Origin: Eggerthellaceae bacterium
GTDB taxonomy: Bacteria; Actinomycetota; Coriobacteriia; Coriobacteriales; Eggerthellaceae
DNA length: 64,000 nt
Direction: 5' to 3'
Assembly (NCBI GenBank): GCA_017434045.1
Contig: JAFRGA010000004.1
Location: forward strand, 1 to 64,000
Part shown: positions 44,759 to 52,969 of the stretch, in pieces
Numbering within the stretch: the first letter of the stretch is position 1
Layout: every line of letters begins with the position of its first letter
Notes under the pieces: model-generated
Database searches by the model: none
The model's input: the letters and a program-made list of their open reading frames with translations, nothing else
What the model was told of the DNA's origin: nothing
Position numbers and translations under genes: made by a program

Positions 44759-47334
44759 TATGCGCTCACCTTCTTAATCTTGACGCGGGCGAAGCCGCCA
44801 TGGCGTGCGGTGTTTCCGCTGATGCGGTCATAGGCAACGGGCAGGATCTCGTTGTTGTTGCCGCCGCGCGGCTTGGCTTTGGCGTAATCGGCAGCTGCAA
44901 CGTGGCCGAACGCCCAGTGGCCCTGGCCATAGCACTTGATGACCACGCCCGGACGCGTGCCTTCCCAGCCCTTGGCTTTGACCATGATCTTGCCCTGGAC
45001 CGACTCGACCTCGATCGTGTCGCCGTCCTTGAGACCGAGCTCCTTCATATCGACCGGATTGATCTTGAGCATGTCGTCCCATGCCTCATCGCCCAGGTCA
45101 AGGTCCTTGAACTCCTGGAACAGCGGAAGGTTAGCCGAACGGCCCTCGCGAGACAAACGGCTCCGATGCTCACTGAAGATGTAGGGGTATTCCTTCGGGT
45201 CGCCGAAACGCACTGGCTCTTCGTAGTGCGGTAGGTAGCACAACGCCCCGCGTGCCTGATAGCCCCAGTAGTTTTCCATGCAGTAGTCGACGTCCTTGGC
45301 ATACACCCACGCCTTGGCCTCGAGCTGCTTCTTCAGCGTCTCGCTGTAGAACTCGTAGCGGCCGGTCTTCGTGCCGAACTTGCCCCAGTCCTTCTTCGTC
45401 TTGGCAGGATTGGAGTTGAACACGCCCTTCGAGCAGAACGAACGCCAGCTGCCCAGGTCCTTACCCTGTTTCTTGTCCTGGCCGTTCCATACCGGAGCCG
45501 TGCGCACCTTGGTGACGATTTCCATGAAGCTCGCCTCGTCATGCGGCAGGTTGCCGGTCTCGGGATCGACAAACGCCTTGGAGAAGTACTTGTACACCTT
45601 GTCGAAGCCCTTGTCCTTCAAACGCTCGGCAATCGCCCAGGCGAGCTCGGTCTCGTCGGCCTTCGTGTCCCACAACGGCGTGATGACCGGCTGCTCGATG
45701 GCGACGTAGGTGACCATGTCCTGGAAGTTCTTCACATAGCCGTAGTGCTCGAACATGTGGTGCTTCGGAGGGAGCAGGATGTCTGCGAACTGCGCGGACT
45801 CGGACGGATTCATGGTGATGCACACGTAGAAGGGCACCTTGCACATGGCCTCTTCCCAACGCTGCGCACCCGTACAGGAGAATGCGTAGTTGCAGTACTT
45901 GGACATGAGGAACTTGATCTCATATGGATCGTCGTTCAGGATAACCTCGGCCAGATTGTTCGTGAGCACCTGGTTCGAATGCTTACCCGAGCCGATAGCC
46001 GGCCATTCGATGCGGTTGCGATGGTCGCACTTCGGCTCTTTCTCGAACTTCTTGGCGAGCTTGTCGCGGTAAGGACGATGGTCGGGCCACGGACCCACAT
46101 CAACGCTCGCGGAATGCTGCGAACCGCCCTTGTTCTCGAAGCTGCCGACCAAGCCGTTGAGGGCCTCGGCTGCCATGGCGCCGTAAATGCCGTTCGGCTG
46201 GTTGGAGGTTCCGGGACTCATCCACGAGCAGGCGGACGTGCCGTATTTCGAGAAGTCCTTCGCGACCTTCGTGATGTCCTTCGCGTCGATGCCGCAGATC
46301 TCGGCCGCCCATTCGGGGGTCGTGTCCTTCAGCACCACGTTCCACCACTTCACTAGGCCATAGCACTGGCCGTATTCGAAGTAGTCCTCGTTGACTTCCT
46401 CGCCAGCCACGAACAGGTTCACGCGCTTGTTGTAGAAGCCGGACAGCGGGTAGTTCTGGAGGCCTTCTTTGAAGTCGCCCACGAAGTCCTTGTTCCACTT
46501 GCCCGTGGTCAAAATCACATGAGCGATTGCGCAGGCCAAAGCTCCGTCGGTGCCGGGGATGATCGGCAGCCACTTGTCGGCCTTGGCCGCGGTGGCGCTG
46601 AAGCGCGGGTCGATGACGACGATATGCGCTGCATCCATGATCTGGCCCCAGCGTGCCATGACGGCAGGCTGCTGGCGATTGGACCCGATGGGGTCGGTCG
46701 ACCACATGAGGAAGTACTTGCAATTGGCCATATCGTAGTCGCGGTACGAGTACATGCCGTTCACTGCCCACGACGCAGCTTTCTCAGCCTCAGCGCAGAT
46801 GGTCGCATGGCCGTAATAGTTCGGCGTCCCCATGAGCGCTGGGAAGTAATGGTACAGGGCATCTCCCACTTCTGACGAGCGCCCCTTGATGAACATGAAC
46901 TTCTCGGACTCGTTGTTGTCGTGAAGCTCGAGAAGCTTATCGGCAATGGTCTCGAGGGCTTCGTCCCAAGTGATGGGGATGAAACCGGGGTCGATGCCAC
47001 GGCCTTTCTTGGGATTGGTGCGTTTCATGGGAGTCTTGATTCTATCGGGATCATAGACCTGTTGAAGCGCAAGCGATGCCTTGGGGCAGCAGGTGCCATG
47101 CGTGGCCGTGCAGTTCCAATTGCCGTTCACGCGTATGGCACGGCCTTTCTCGACGTAGACCTTGAGTGGGCAGAAGCTCGTGCAGCCCTGGCAGGCCGTC
47201 GAGGTCCACTTGCCCGTTTCGTTCTTACGATGAGATTCGTCAGCTAGCGCAGTAAAGGGCGTTACGCTCGCCACAGCCGTTGCTCCAAGTCCCAGGGCGC
47301 TCGCTTTAAGGAAAGACCGCCTGGTTATTTTCAC
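44758..47334 (-). CDS. Tat-exported molybdopterin oxidoreductase (DmsA-like catalytic subunit)
   Basis: About 858 residues of the DMSO-reductase superfamily. The twin-arginine signal is KITRRSFLKASALGLGATAVA. The N-terminal [4Fe-4S] site is CQGCTSFCPLKVYVEKG plus a later Cys (THGTCCPKA). Domain marks include GIDPGFIPITWDEALETIA, FLMWSTDPIGSNRQQP, VVIDPRFSATAAKADKWLPI and, near the end, DGDTIEVESVQGKIMVKAK. The substrate is unknown: this group includes many enzymes acting on organic and inorganic acceptors. GTG 47334 with AGAGG is preferred over GTG 47355. The next genes are its electron subunit, chaperone and a lipoprotein. Confidence 0.93.
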   Translation of the reverse strand: MKITRRSFLKASALGLGATAVASVTPFTALADESHRKNETGKWTSTACQGCTSFCPLKVYVEKGRAIRVNGNWNCTATHGTCCPKASLALQQVYDPDRIKTPMKRTNPKKGRGIDPGFIPITWDEALETIADKLLELHDNNESEKFMFIKGRSSEVGDALYHYFPALMGTPNYYGHATICAEAEKAASWAVNGMYSYRDYDMANCKYFLMWSTDPIGSNRQQPAVMARWGQIMDAAHIVVIDPRFSATAAKADKWLPIIPGTDGALACAIAHVILTTGKWNKDFVGDFKEGLQNYPLSGFYNKRVNLFVAGEEVNEDYFEYGQCYGLVKWWNVVLKDTTPEWAAEICGIDAKDITKVAKDFSKYGTSACSWMSPGTSNQPNGIYGAMAAEALNGLVGSFENKGGSQHSASVDVGPWPDHRPYRDKLAKKFEKEPKCDHRNRIEWPAIGSGKHSNQVLTNNLAEVILNDDPYEIKFLMSKYCNYAFSCTGAQRWEEAMCKVPFYVCITMNPSESAQFADILLPPKHHMFEHYGYVKNFQDMVTYVAIEQPVITPLWDTKADETELAWAIAERLKDKGFDKVYKYFSKAFVDPETGNLPHDEASFMEIVTKVRTAPVWNGQDKKQGKDLGSWRSFCSKGVFNSNPAKTKKDWGKFGTKTGRYEFYSETLKKQLEAKAWVYAKDVDYCMENYWGYQARGALCYLPHYEEPVRFGDPKEYPYIFSEHRSRLSREGRSANLPLFQEFKDLDLGDEAWDDMLKINPVDMKELGLKDGDTIEVESVQGKIMVKAKGWEGTRPGVVIKCYGQGHWAFGHVAAADYAKAKPRGGNNNEILPVAYDRISGNTARHGGFARVKIKKVSA

Positions 47335-47771
47335 TTGAATCCTCTCTTCTTGCACATTGGTACACGTGCTCCGAAATGCGGTTTCACCCGATGGATTTGC
47401 GCACGGAAAAGCATGTCAAACCCATCGGGCAAAACCCCGACAGAGCGAGCAAATCAATGGAGGTCACTGCCGATAAACGGCATGGTCGAGAGAAATCGCG
47501 AATAGCCGGATGAATCCGCTTCTCCGCATACCCCTCTCAGAGAATACATGCTGCTCATGCAGCATCCCCTTCTATCCTCATGCGTATTATAGATATACTA
47601 CATCAATTGTCAATTGCAAGCTATTATTTGACATTATCTATTATCAGTATTACACTGGCAGCGCAAATCAAAGAGGTCGAGCTGGGGTTTTCCCCTTGCC
47701 CCAGCTCATCGAGCTATGCATGGCTTTATGCATAGCTTAGTTAGTTGCAACTCTATAGGGAAAGAGGATCT
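47335..47771. promoter_or_regulatory. Bidirectional promoter region between molybdoenzyme operon and MIP channel
   Basis: 437 bp with a strongly AT-rich centre. A good plus-strand promoter is TTGACA (47628-47633) with TACACT (47651-47656) at 17-bp spacing. A perfect hairpin/operator-like palindrome ATGCTGC-TCAT-GCAGCAT lies at 47548-47565, nearer the reductase operon. AATTGTCAATTG near 47605-47616 is another short palindrome. The shared region suggests the two divergent units may be co-regulated. Confidence 0.6.
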
Positions 47772-48608
47772 GTGAACACTGCATCTAAATTCGCCGGTGA
47801 GCTTATCGGCACGTTCATCATGTGCTTCGCTGGCATCGGCGCCGTTGCAACCGCAACGCTCTACGGAGCACTCACCGGCCCTGGCCAAGTCGGTCTCGTA
47901 TGGGGCCTCGCCATCGCCATCGCCATCTTCGTGACGCGTAACCTGTCCGACGCGCACTTCAACCCCGCCGTCTCTCTCGCCATGTGCATCGGCGGCCGCA
48001 TGAAGTGGAGCGATCTGCCGATTTACCTCGTCGGCCAATGCTGTGGCGCCTTCCTAGCCGCCGGCGGCCTGTGGCTGCTCTTCGCCGAGAGTGTCATGAA
48101 GAACTTGAAGAACGCTGGCCTCTCGATGGCAAGCAACTCCATCGGCAGCGCCGCGAGCATCTGGTGCGAAATCTACCCTAACAACTCCGCTGGCGCCGTG
48201 AGCTACATGACCGGCGCATTCGCCGAGGCCATTGGCGTTTTCGTCCTCGTGCTCGTCATCTTCTCGGTCACCGCCCCCGAGAACAAGGGCCGCGCTTCCC
48301 GCAACCTCGCCCCGCTGTTCATCGGCCTGACCATCACCATCATGATCAATGTCATCGGCCCGCTGACCGACGCCGGCTTGAATCCTGCCCGCGACATGAT
48401 GCCCCGCATCTGGGCCTGCATCGTCGGCTGGGGCAACATCGCCTTCGGCAGCAACGCCTTCGAGACCTGCATCGTCTACATCGTCGGCCCGCTCGTAGGC
48501 GGTGTGCTTGCTGCACTCGTGTACAACTTCCTGCTGCGTCCGCTGCATAAGAACAACAACAACGCCGAGAACGACGCGTACCTCGCAGCTGAGGAAGCGC
48601 TGCTGTAA
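47772..48608 (+). CDS. MIP-family channel (aquaporin/aquaglyceroporin)
   Basis: About 278 residues, six helices with two half-helices. The first NPA box is in HFNPAVSLAMCIGGR and the second in GLNPARDMMPR. GELIGTFIMCFAGIGAVA marks helix 1. GTG 47772 follows GAGGAT. In other bacteria such channels can pass arsenite or methylated arsenicals. Placement directly ahead of an ArsM-like gene with a 67-bp gap makes that idea attractive here, but it is inference; water or glycerol remains possible. Confidence 0.88.
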   Translation: MNTASKFAGELIGTFIMCFAGIGAVATATLYGALTGPGQVGLVWGLAIAIAIFVTRNLSDAHFNPAVSLAMCIGGRMKWSDLPIYLVGQCCGAFLAAGGLWLLFAESVMKNLKNAGLSMASNSIGSAASIWCEIYPNNSAGAVSYMTGAFAEAIGVFVLVLVIFSVTAPENKGRASRNLAPLFIGLTITIMINVIGPLTDAGLNPARDMMPRIWACIVGWGNIAFGSNAFETCIVYIVGPLVGGVLAALVYNFLLRPLHKNNNNAENDAYLAAEEALL

Positions 48609-48675
48609 ACGTTCATCTGAAATGGGTCATGGGGACCACCCCAACGGCTCACCCCCACTCGAAAGGATGACTTTC

Positions 48676-49602
48676 ATGTCTGATATTCAGAAGGCGAACA
48701 TCGAAGAAATTCTCAAGGACATCCCTGGAGCTGCCTCGGAAGGCGCATGGGATTGGGGCAACCCCTTCCCGCTGGCCATGAGCGACTGCGAGACCATCCT
48801 CGTGCTCGCATGCGGTGCCGGCCGCGACGCATTCGTCGCTGGAAAGCTGGCTGGCCCGACCTGCCGTGTCATTGGCGTCGAGTTCAATGCCGACCTCGTC
48901 AAGAAGGCCAACGAGATCAAAGAGGAGCTGGGCGCGAACAACGTCGAGTTCAAGCAGGGCTGCTGGATGACCCTCGACGATTTGGGCATCAAGTCCGACT
49001 CCGTCGACCTTGTCATCGCCAACGGCGCAGTAAGCCGCGTCCCGAGCGTCCAGACACAGCTCAACACGATTTACCGCGTACTGAAGTTCGGCGGAGAGTT
49101 CTACATGTCCGATATCTTCGTCGACCGCCGCACGCCTGCCGAAAAGAAAACCGATGAGATGAAGGAGCTCGGCCTGGCCGGCGCCCTCTACATCGAGGAC
49201 TACCGTCGTGCCTGCTCGTTGGCTGGATGGCCGACCATCCGCTGCATCTGCACAGCAATCTACAAGAAGCCCCAGCCCGCCGAAGTGGCCGATTGGACGT
49301 ACTTCGTGCGCACGATGCGCGCCTACAAGATTCCCGGAATCCTTGAAGACCTCTGCGAGCAGTACGGCCAGTACGCCACCTATCAGGGTGGCATCGAGGG
49401 CGCACCGGACTACTACGACCTCGACGACCATCACCGCTTCGTGAAGGGTGAGCCGCTCTCCGTCTGCGGCAACTCGTGCGCCATGGTGGAGAACACCCGC
49501 GTGGGCAAGTACTTCAAGATTGATGGCGACCAGTCGGTCCACGGCGGCCCGTATCCCGGCTGCGGCAACATCCCCTACTCCGCCGAGGAGGTCTGGGAGT
49601 AA
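48676..49602 (+). CDS. ArsM-like SAM methyltransferase paralogue 1 (arsenic cysteines lost)
   Basis: 308 residues. The SAM motif VLACGAGRDAFVAGKLAG (about 43-60) and YRVLKFGGEFYMSDIFVDRRTP align with ArsM arsenite methyltransferases. The ArsM C-terminal domain is also present (YGQYATYQGG, VCGNSCAMVENTRVGKYF). However the three As(III)-binding cysteines are gone: the YGCG region reads WGNPFP, SNCVVNL reads ANGAVSR, and GECLSGAMY reads ELGLAGALY. New cysteines appear in SVCGNSC and PYPGCGN. The substrate is therefore likely not arsenite. AAAGGATGA precedes ATG. Confidence 0.8.
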   Translation: MSDIQKANIEEILKDIPGAASEGAWDWGNPFPLAMSDCETILVLACGAGRDAFVAGKLAGPTCRVIGVEFNADLVKKANEIKEELGANNVEFKQGCWMTLDDLGIKSDSVDLVIANGAVSRVPSVQTQLNTIYRVLKFGGEFYMSDIFVDRRTPAEKKTDEMKELGLAGALYIEDYRRACSLAGWPTIRCICTAIYKKPQPAEVADWTYFVRTMRAYKIPGILEDLCEQYGQYATYQGGIEGAPDYYDLDDHHRFVKGEPLSVCGNSCAMVENTRVGKYFKIDGDQSVHGGPYPGCGNIPYSAEEVWE

Positions 49603-49632
49603 AGCTTACCGGCTCGAATCTTCCGTACCCAC

Positions 49633-49659
49633 AAGGCCTCGCTTCGGCGGGGCCTTTTC
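49633..49659 (+). terminator. Terminator after ArsM-like paralogue 1
   Basis: AAGGCCTCGC (49633-49642) pairs with GCGGGGCCTT (49647-49656), with one G-T pair, followed by TTC. It ends the channel-methyltransferase transcript. Confidence 0.8.
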
Positions 49660-49705
49660 GATGAGATACGATCCCCTCTGTTGTTTAGTCGAGCCACTTG
49701 TCCCA

Positions 49706-50530
49706 TTAGATAAGGCCCGCTTCGTAAGGGCGCTGACAACGAGGAGCGGATAGCTTGCACCGACGCGCGCATAACGGACATATCTCATCGGACGGTTTTC
49801 CCGCATCCGATTCGGATGCCCCAGTACTATCGTCGTCGGTGACCTTCTCGACCTCGAACGAGTGCCCCGTCGTGATCTCCCCAGTCTCGGCGTTTCGTTC
49901 CCGGTACCCTGTCGCCAGAGTCATTTCCGAGTCTTCCTCGTCAGCTGACACCGAGTAATCCGACATCTGAAAACCCGCCCGCATCACACCGACAACACCG
50001 AGCGCAATCCCACCGATCATGACCACGCCGCTAAGCGCAGACGATATCGCTTCGCGTCGGGAAGGGTCGTATTCGATTCTCAGCGCATCAGCCACAGTAG
50101 ACCAATGCATGAACAGATGGCCAAGAACCAGCACACTTAACACGTAGGCGCTGATGGTATGGAGGGGATACCAGATATTGCCCGGATTGAAGGCAGTCAA
50201 GTCAACACCAGCATCCCAAATCGATTGACTGATGACGATTGAGCTGACGATCATGACCAGCATATCGATGGCAAGTAGGACCGTTACGGCAACGAGCCGT
50301 TTCTGCTTCTTGCCCAACGTACCTTCCGCCACCGCACGGGCCGCCCGCTTGATCCAGCGTGCTGACATCGCCACATGCACGATGATGCAGACCAGGAAGA
50401 CCGCGCCGACAATCTCGTGCAGAGTGTTACCCGTCACCTGATACAACATCTCGAAGATCAAGGCGACCGACAGCAACGCATCGAACGCTATCCGAGAGCG
50501 AATTGACGACAACGTCTTCCCCTTATGCAT
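49706..50530 (-). CDS. b-type cytochrome-like membrane protein (DUF4405) with Cys-rich tail
   Basis: About 274 residues. Four to five membrane helices carry paired histidines (TLHEIVGAVFLVCIIVHVAMSARW and YPLHTISAYVLSVLVLGHLFMHW), the usual heme pattern of DUF4405/cytochrome b561-like proteins. After an acidic extracytoplasmic linker the C-terminus ends CPLCARRCKLSAPRCQRPYE, a C-x2-C-x3-C-x6-C group that could hold metal or [Fe-S]. It could be the membrane quinol link missing from the Dms-like operon, though it is 2.3 kb away in its own unit. The ATG at 50530 lacks a clear Shine-Dalgarno. Confidence 0.75.
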   Translation of the reverse strand: MHKGKTLSSIRSRIAFDALLSVALIFEMLYQVTGNTLHEIVGAVFLVCIIVHVAMSARWIKRAARAVAEGTLGKKQKRLVAVTVLLAIDMLVMIVSSIVISQSIWDAGVDLTAFNPGNIWYPLHTISAYVLSVLVLGHLFMHWSTVADALRIEYDPSRREAISSALSGVVMIGGIALGVVGVMRAGFQMSDYSVSADEEDSEMTLATGYRERNAETGEITTGHSFEVEKVTDDDSTGASESDAGKPSDEICPLCARRCKLSAPRCQRPYEAGLI

Positions 50531-50827
50531 GACGATTATTTGACCAATGCCAACTATAGCGCAAATCAAATGATGATGGCACATAGAAGCACACGCGCTG
50601 AAGGGGCACGCAGGGGGCATGTTTTTCGTTTGCCCACTCCTTTCGCACACTCGTTGAGTATGCGTGTAATCTTTTCGCTGCTGCGCGCTATGCCATACAA
50701 TATTCGTGATTCGATTGCAACGCCCCCTGACCCACTTGCACCGCAAGAGCAACTGGTTGCGTAACACCACGCCACACCCGCAGGTTTGCAATCCAGATTG
50801 ACTGAACAAGTGGAGGAGCAGGCTCCT

Positions 50828-51607
50828 TTGAGAACCATACAGCTACAAGGCGTCGACAACGTTCGTGACTATGGCGGATGGCCCACAACAGATGGACTGG
50901 CCATCAAAGAGGGGCTACTCTTTCGTGGAAGCGCCCTCGCCAATGCGACTGCGCAAGATTGCAAGACGTTGTTCGACGAGCTCGGCATTGCCTGCGTCGT
51001 CGACTTGAGATGCGGCTGGGAACTCGAAGCGAAACCGGACATCGAGCACCCGGGAATCGAGTATTACCACATCCCATTCTACGATCAGGAGATCGTCGGC
51101 ATAGATTACACCGCCCGTGCGGAAGGCACCATTGCCATCGGACACGACGTGGCCTGCAACCCGGAGCACTTCTACCGTTCGCTTGCAAATCCGCTGACCG
51201 TCGGGCAAATGCGCAAGGGCGTCGACACCGTGTTCTCCCACGTCTTGCAAGGCCTTCCCGTATACGTGCACTGCAGCGGTGGAAAAGACCGGGCGGGCAT
51301 CCTCACGCTGCTCGTGCTCACCATCCTGGGAGCCAGCCGCGAAGACATCCTCGGGGATTACCTGTACACCAATGTCTCGCGTGACAAGAACTACCCCAAA
51401 ATGTTCGAGCGTTTCCTTAAACTCGCCGCCGGCAATGTCACTCTTGCCCACGAGCTGGTGGAATCACATCGCGCACGCGCTGAGAACATCGACGCCTTCT
51501 GGGATGCGATTGCCGATCAATACGGAAGCGCGGAATCGTTCGTACGGGAACAGCTCGGCTTCGACGACGACCGCATCGCCCTCGTCCGCAACCGCTGCAC
51601 GGCCTAA
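50828..51607 (+). CDS. Tyrosine-protein phosphatase, Y_phosphatase3/PtpB-like
   Basis: About 260 residues. The start NVRDYGGWPT is the family N-terminal motif (N-x-R-D-x-G-G), and the catalytic P-loop is VYVHCSGGKDRAGI (Cys about 150; H-C-x-x-G-K-D-R). FRGSALAN and VVDLRCGWE are also typical. These enzymes act on phosphotyrosine or phosphoinositides, sometimes after export. The start is uncertain: TTG 50828 follows GGAGGAG, but the frame is open to 50786. It is alone on its strand here. Confidence 0.88.
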   Translation: MRTIQLQGVDNVRDYGGWPTTDGLAIKEGLLFRGSALANATAQDCKTLFDELGIACVVDLRCGWELEAKPDIEHPGIEYYHIPFYDQEIVGIDYTARAEGTIAIGHDVACNPEHFYRSLANPLTVGQMRKGVDTVFSHVLQGLPVYVHCSGGKDRAGILTLLVLTILGASREDILGDYLYTNVSRDKNYPKMFERFLKLAAGNVTLAHELVESHRARAENIDAFWDAIADQYGSAESFVREQLGFDDDRIALVRNRCTA

Positions 51608-51642
51608 CAAGCGAAACTGATGCAGGACTTGGGCTCGTGTCA

Positions 51643-51785
51643 GGTCGCCCGCCCGAAGGGGTGAGCCGCTTCCGCAGACGGGCAGCGGTGTGGCGTGGGA
51701 GTTGGGAAATTGCCGTCGAGGACGCTGTAGGCGAACCCCTTCGGGCAGGCGACCCTCCCGAGGACGCTGTAGGCGAATCGCTTCG
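51643..51785. repeat. Palindromic repeat family A, copy between convergent genes
   Basis: Arms GGTCGCCCGCCCGAAGGGG (from 51643) and CCCCTTCGGGCAGGCGACC (to 51754) match at all but one position. The interior has GTGAGCCGCTTCCG and GCTGTAGGCGAA. A 31-bp segment of the right arm (51713-51743) is repeated with changes 42 bp on (51755-51785). It separates two convergent genes and could act as a terminator. Confidence 0.85.
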
Positions 51786-51839
51786 AATTGCAGATCCGCC
51801 TAATACACTGTAACCAAGCCCTTCAGATGAACTGGCGCA

Positions 51840-52934
51840 TTAGCGCTTCCTGAGCCCCAGGTAGTCGTACACAAGCATGTGCATGAACTCGTCCGAGAGG
51901 TAGACAGGTAGTTTCGCTCTCGCCTTGTCGGTCATCTGGACATGGGTTCCCGCATCGAGGCCTACGAGGGCCCGGCAGCACCACGTCGCGCTCCGCAAGA
52001 CGGTCATCGTCAAAAACGCCTTGAACCGTTCGTCGAAACCATCCCTGCTGAAGCGCCCATCTACCGCCAGCCAGTAGTCTTCCACGAACTCCTGGACCTC
52101 ATCCGCGGGGAAAAGGTGCTCGCTATCCCAGAACGTCGTGGTCGGCGAGACGAAGTAGGCGACGTCTTGCGCCACTTCCCCTATAACGGGACGCTCCCAG
52201 TCCACGAAAAAGCCCGGCTCGTCGCAAAATCTTCCCATCCCACTCGCGGATGCCGCTTGACGCGCCGACCTTTCGGGAATGAGGAAATGGGAGGGCAACG
52301 GCTCGGTGTTTATAATGTGCGCTCTCGCGGAGGCAGGGCGCGTCGTGCGCGTCACCTCCTCTGCAGCCGAGAAGATGCGATCAACCCACCTTGTTATGCG
52401 CGCGTCTTCGGACGACGACCGGCGGTACAGCTCGAAACGCTGCACGCATTCCTCGAACAGGGTCTTCAAGGGGTCTTTTGGATGAAAGAGCCGGCATTCG
52501 GACGTTGGCTGAACCGCATGAACATCTGCCATTATCTGGGCAGCACAACGCAGGTCGCCGGGACGCAACCTGTCGAAATCGAGCTGGTCCCCTTCGCAAT
52601 AGCCGATGACCATCGCTCCCTCGAAAGGAGCGCTCTCGGTGTTGTCCAGGTACATTGGCTTTGGGGTGCGATCGCTCGCTTCGAGCGCAAGCAACGCCTC
52701 GTATTCGTAGGCGACCTGGTCATCGTGAAATGGTTGGGTAACCTTGTTGACCCGCAACACGTACCGGCACCCGCTTGATGGCACCTCGAAGCTGTAATTC
52801 AGGTTGTGCTCGCCCATGCCGAGGAACTGCGGTTCCAAGACATCTTCGCGGCTTGCTTTCAGCGCGGTGCGCAGGGCATCGTTTTCATTCAGATACCTGT
52901 GCGCTGAAAAGCCACTTGTCGCCTCTTGCGCCAT
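51840..52934 (-). CDS. APH-fold phosphotransferase (aminoglycoside phosphotransferase family)
   Basis: 364 residues with the kinase-like fold of APH/choline kinases. The N-lobe has LGMGEHNLNYSFEV and YVLRVNKVT (ATP-binding Lys), then EYEALLAL. The C-lobe shows FFVDWERPVIGEVAQDVAYFVSPT, where DWE replaces the usual metal-binding D-x-E after a catalytic region that is not of the standard H-x-D-x-x-x-x-N form. It may thus have altered activity. The substrate is unknown. It lies 35 bases after the ArsM-ArsS fusion gene on the same strand, so co-transcription is likely. Confidence 0.75.
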   Translation of the reverse strand: MAQEATSGFSAHRYLNENDALRTALKASREDVLEPQFLGMGEHNLNYSFEVPSSGCRYVLRVNKVTQPFHDDQVAYEYEALLALEASDRTPKPMYLDNTESAPFEGAMVIGYCEGDQLDFDRLRPGDLRCAAQIMADVHAVQPTSECRLFHPKDPLKTLFEECVQRFELYRRSSSEDARITRWVDRIFSAAEEVTRTTRPASARAHIINTEPLPSHFLIPERSARQAASASGMGRFCDEPGFFVDWERPVIGEVAQDVAYFVSPTTTFWDSEHLFPADEVQEFVEDYWLAVDGRFSRDGFDERFKAFLTMTVLRSATWCCRALVGLDAGTHVQMTDKARAKLPVYLSDEFMHMLVYDYLGLRKR

Positions 52935-52969
52935 AGCGTCCGTCCCCCCCCTCGCATCGCCTGGCGAGT

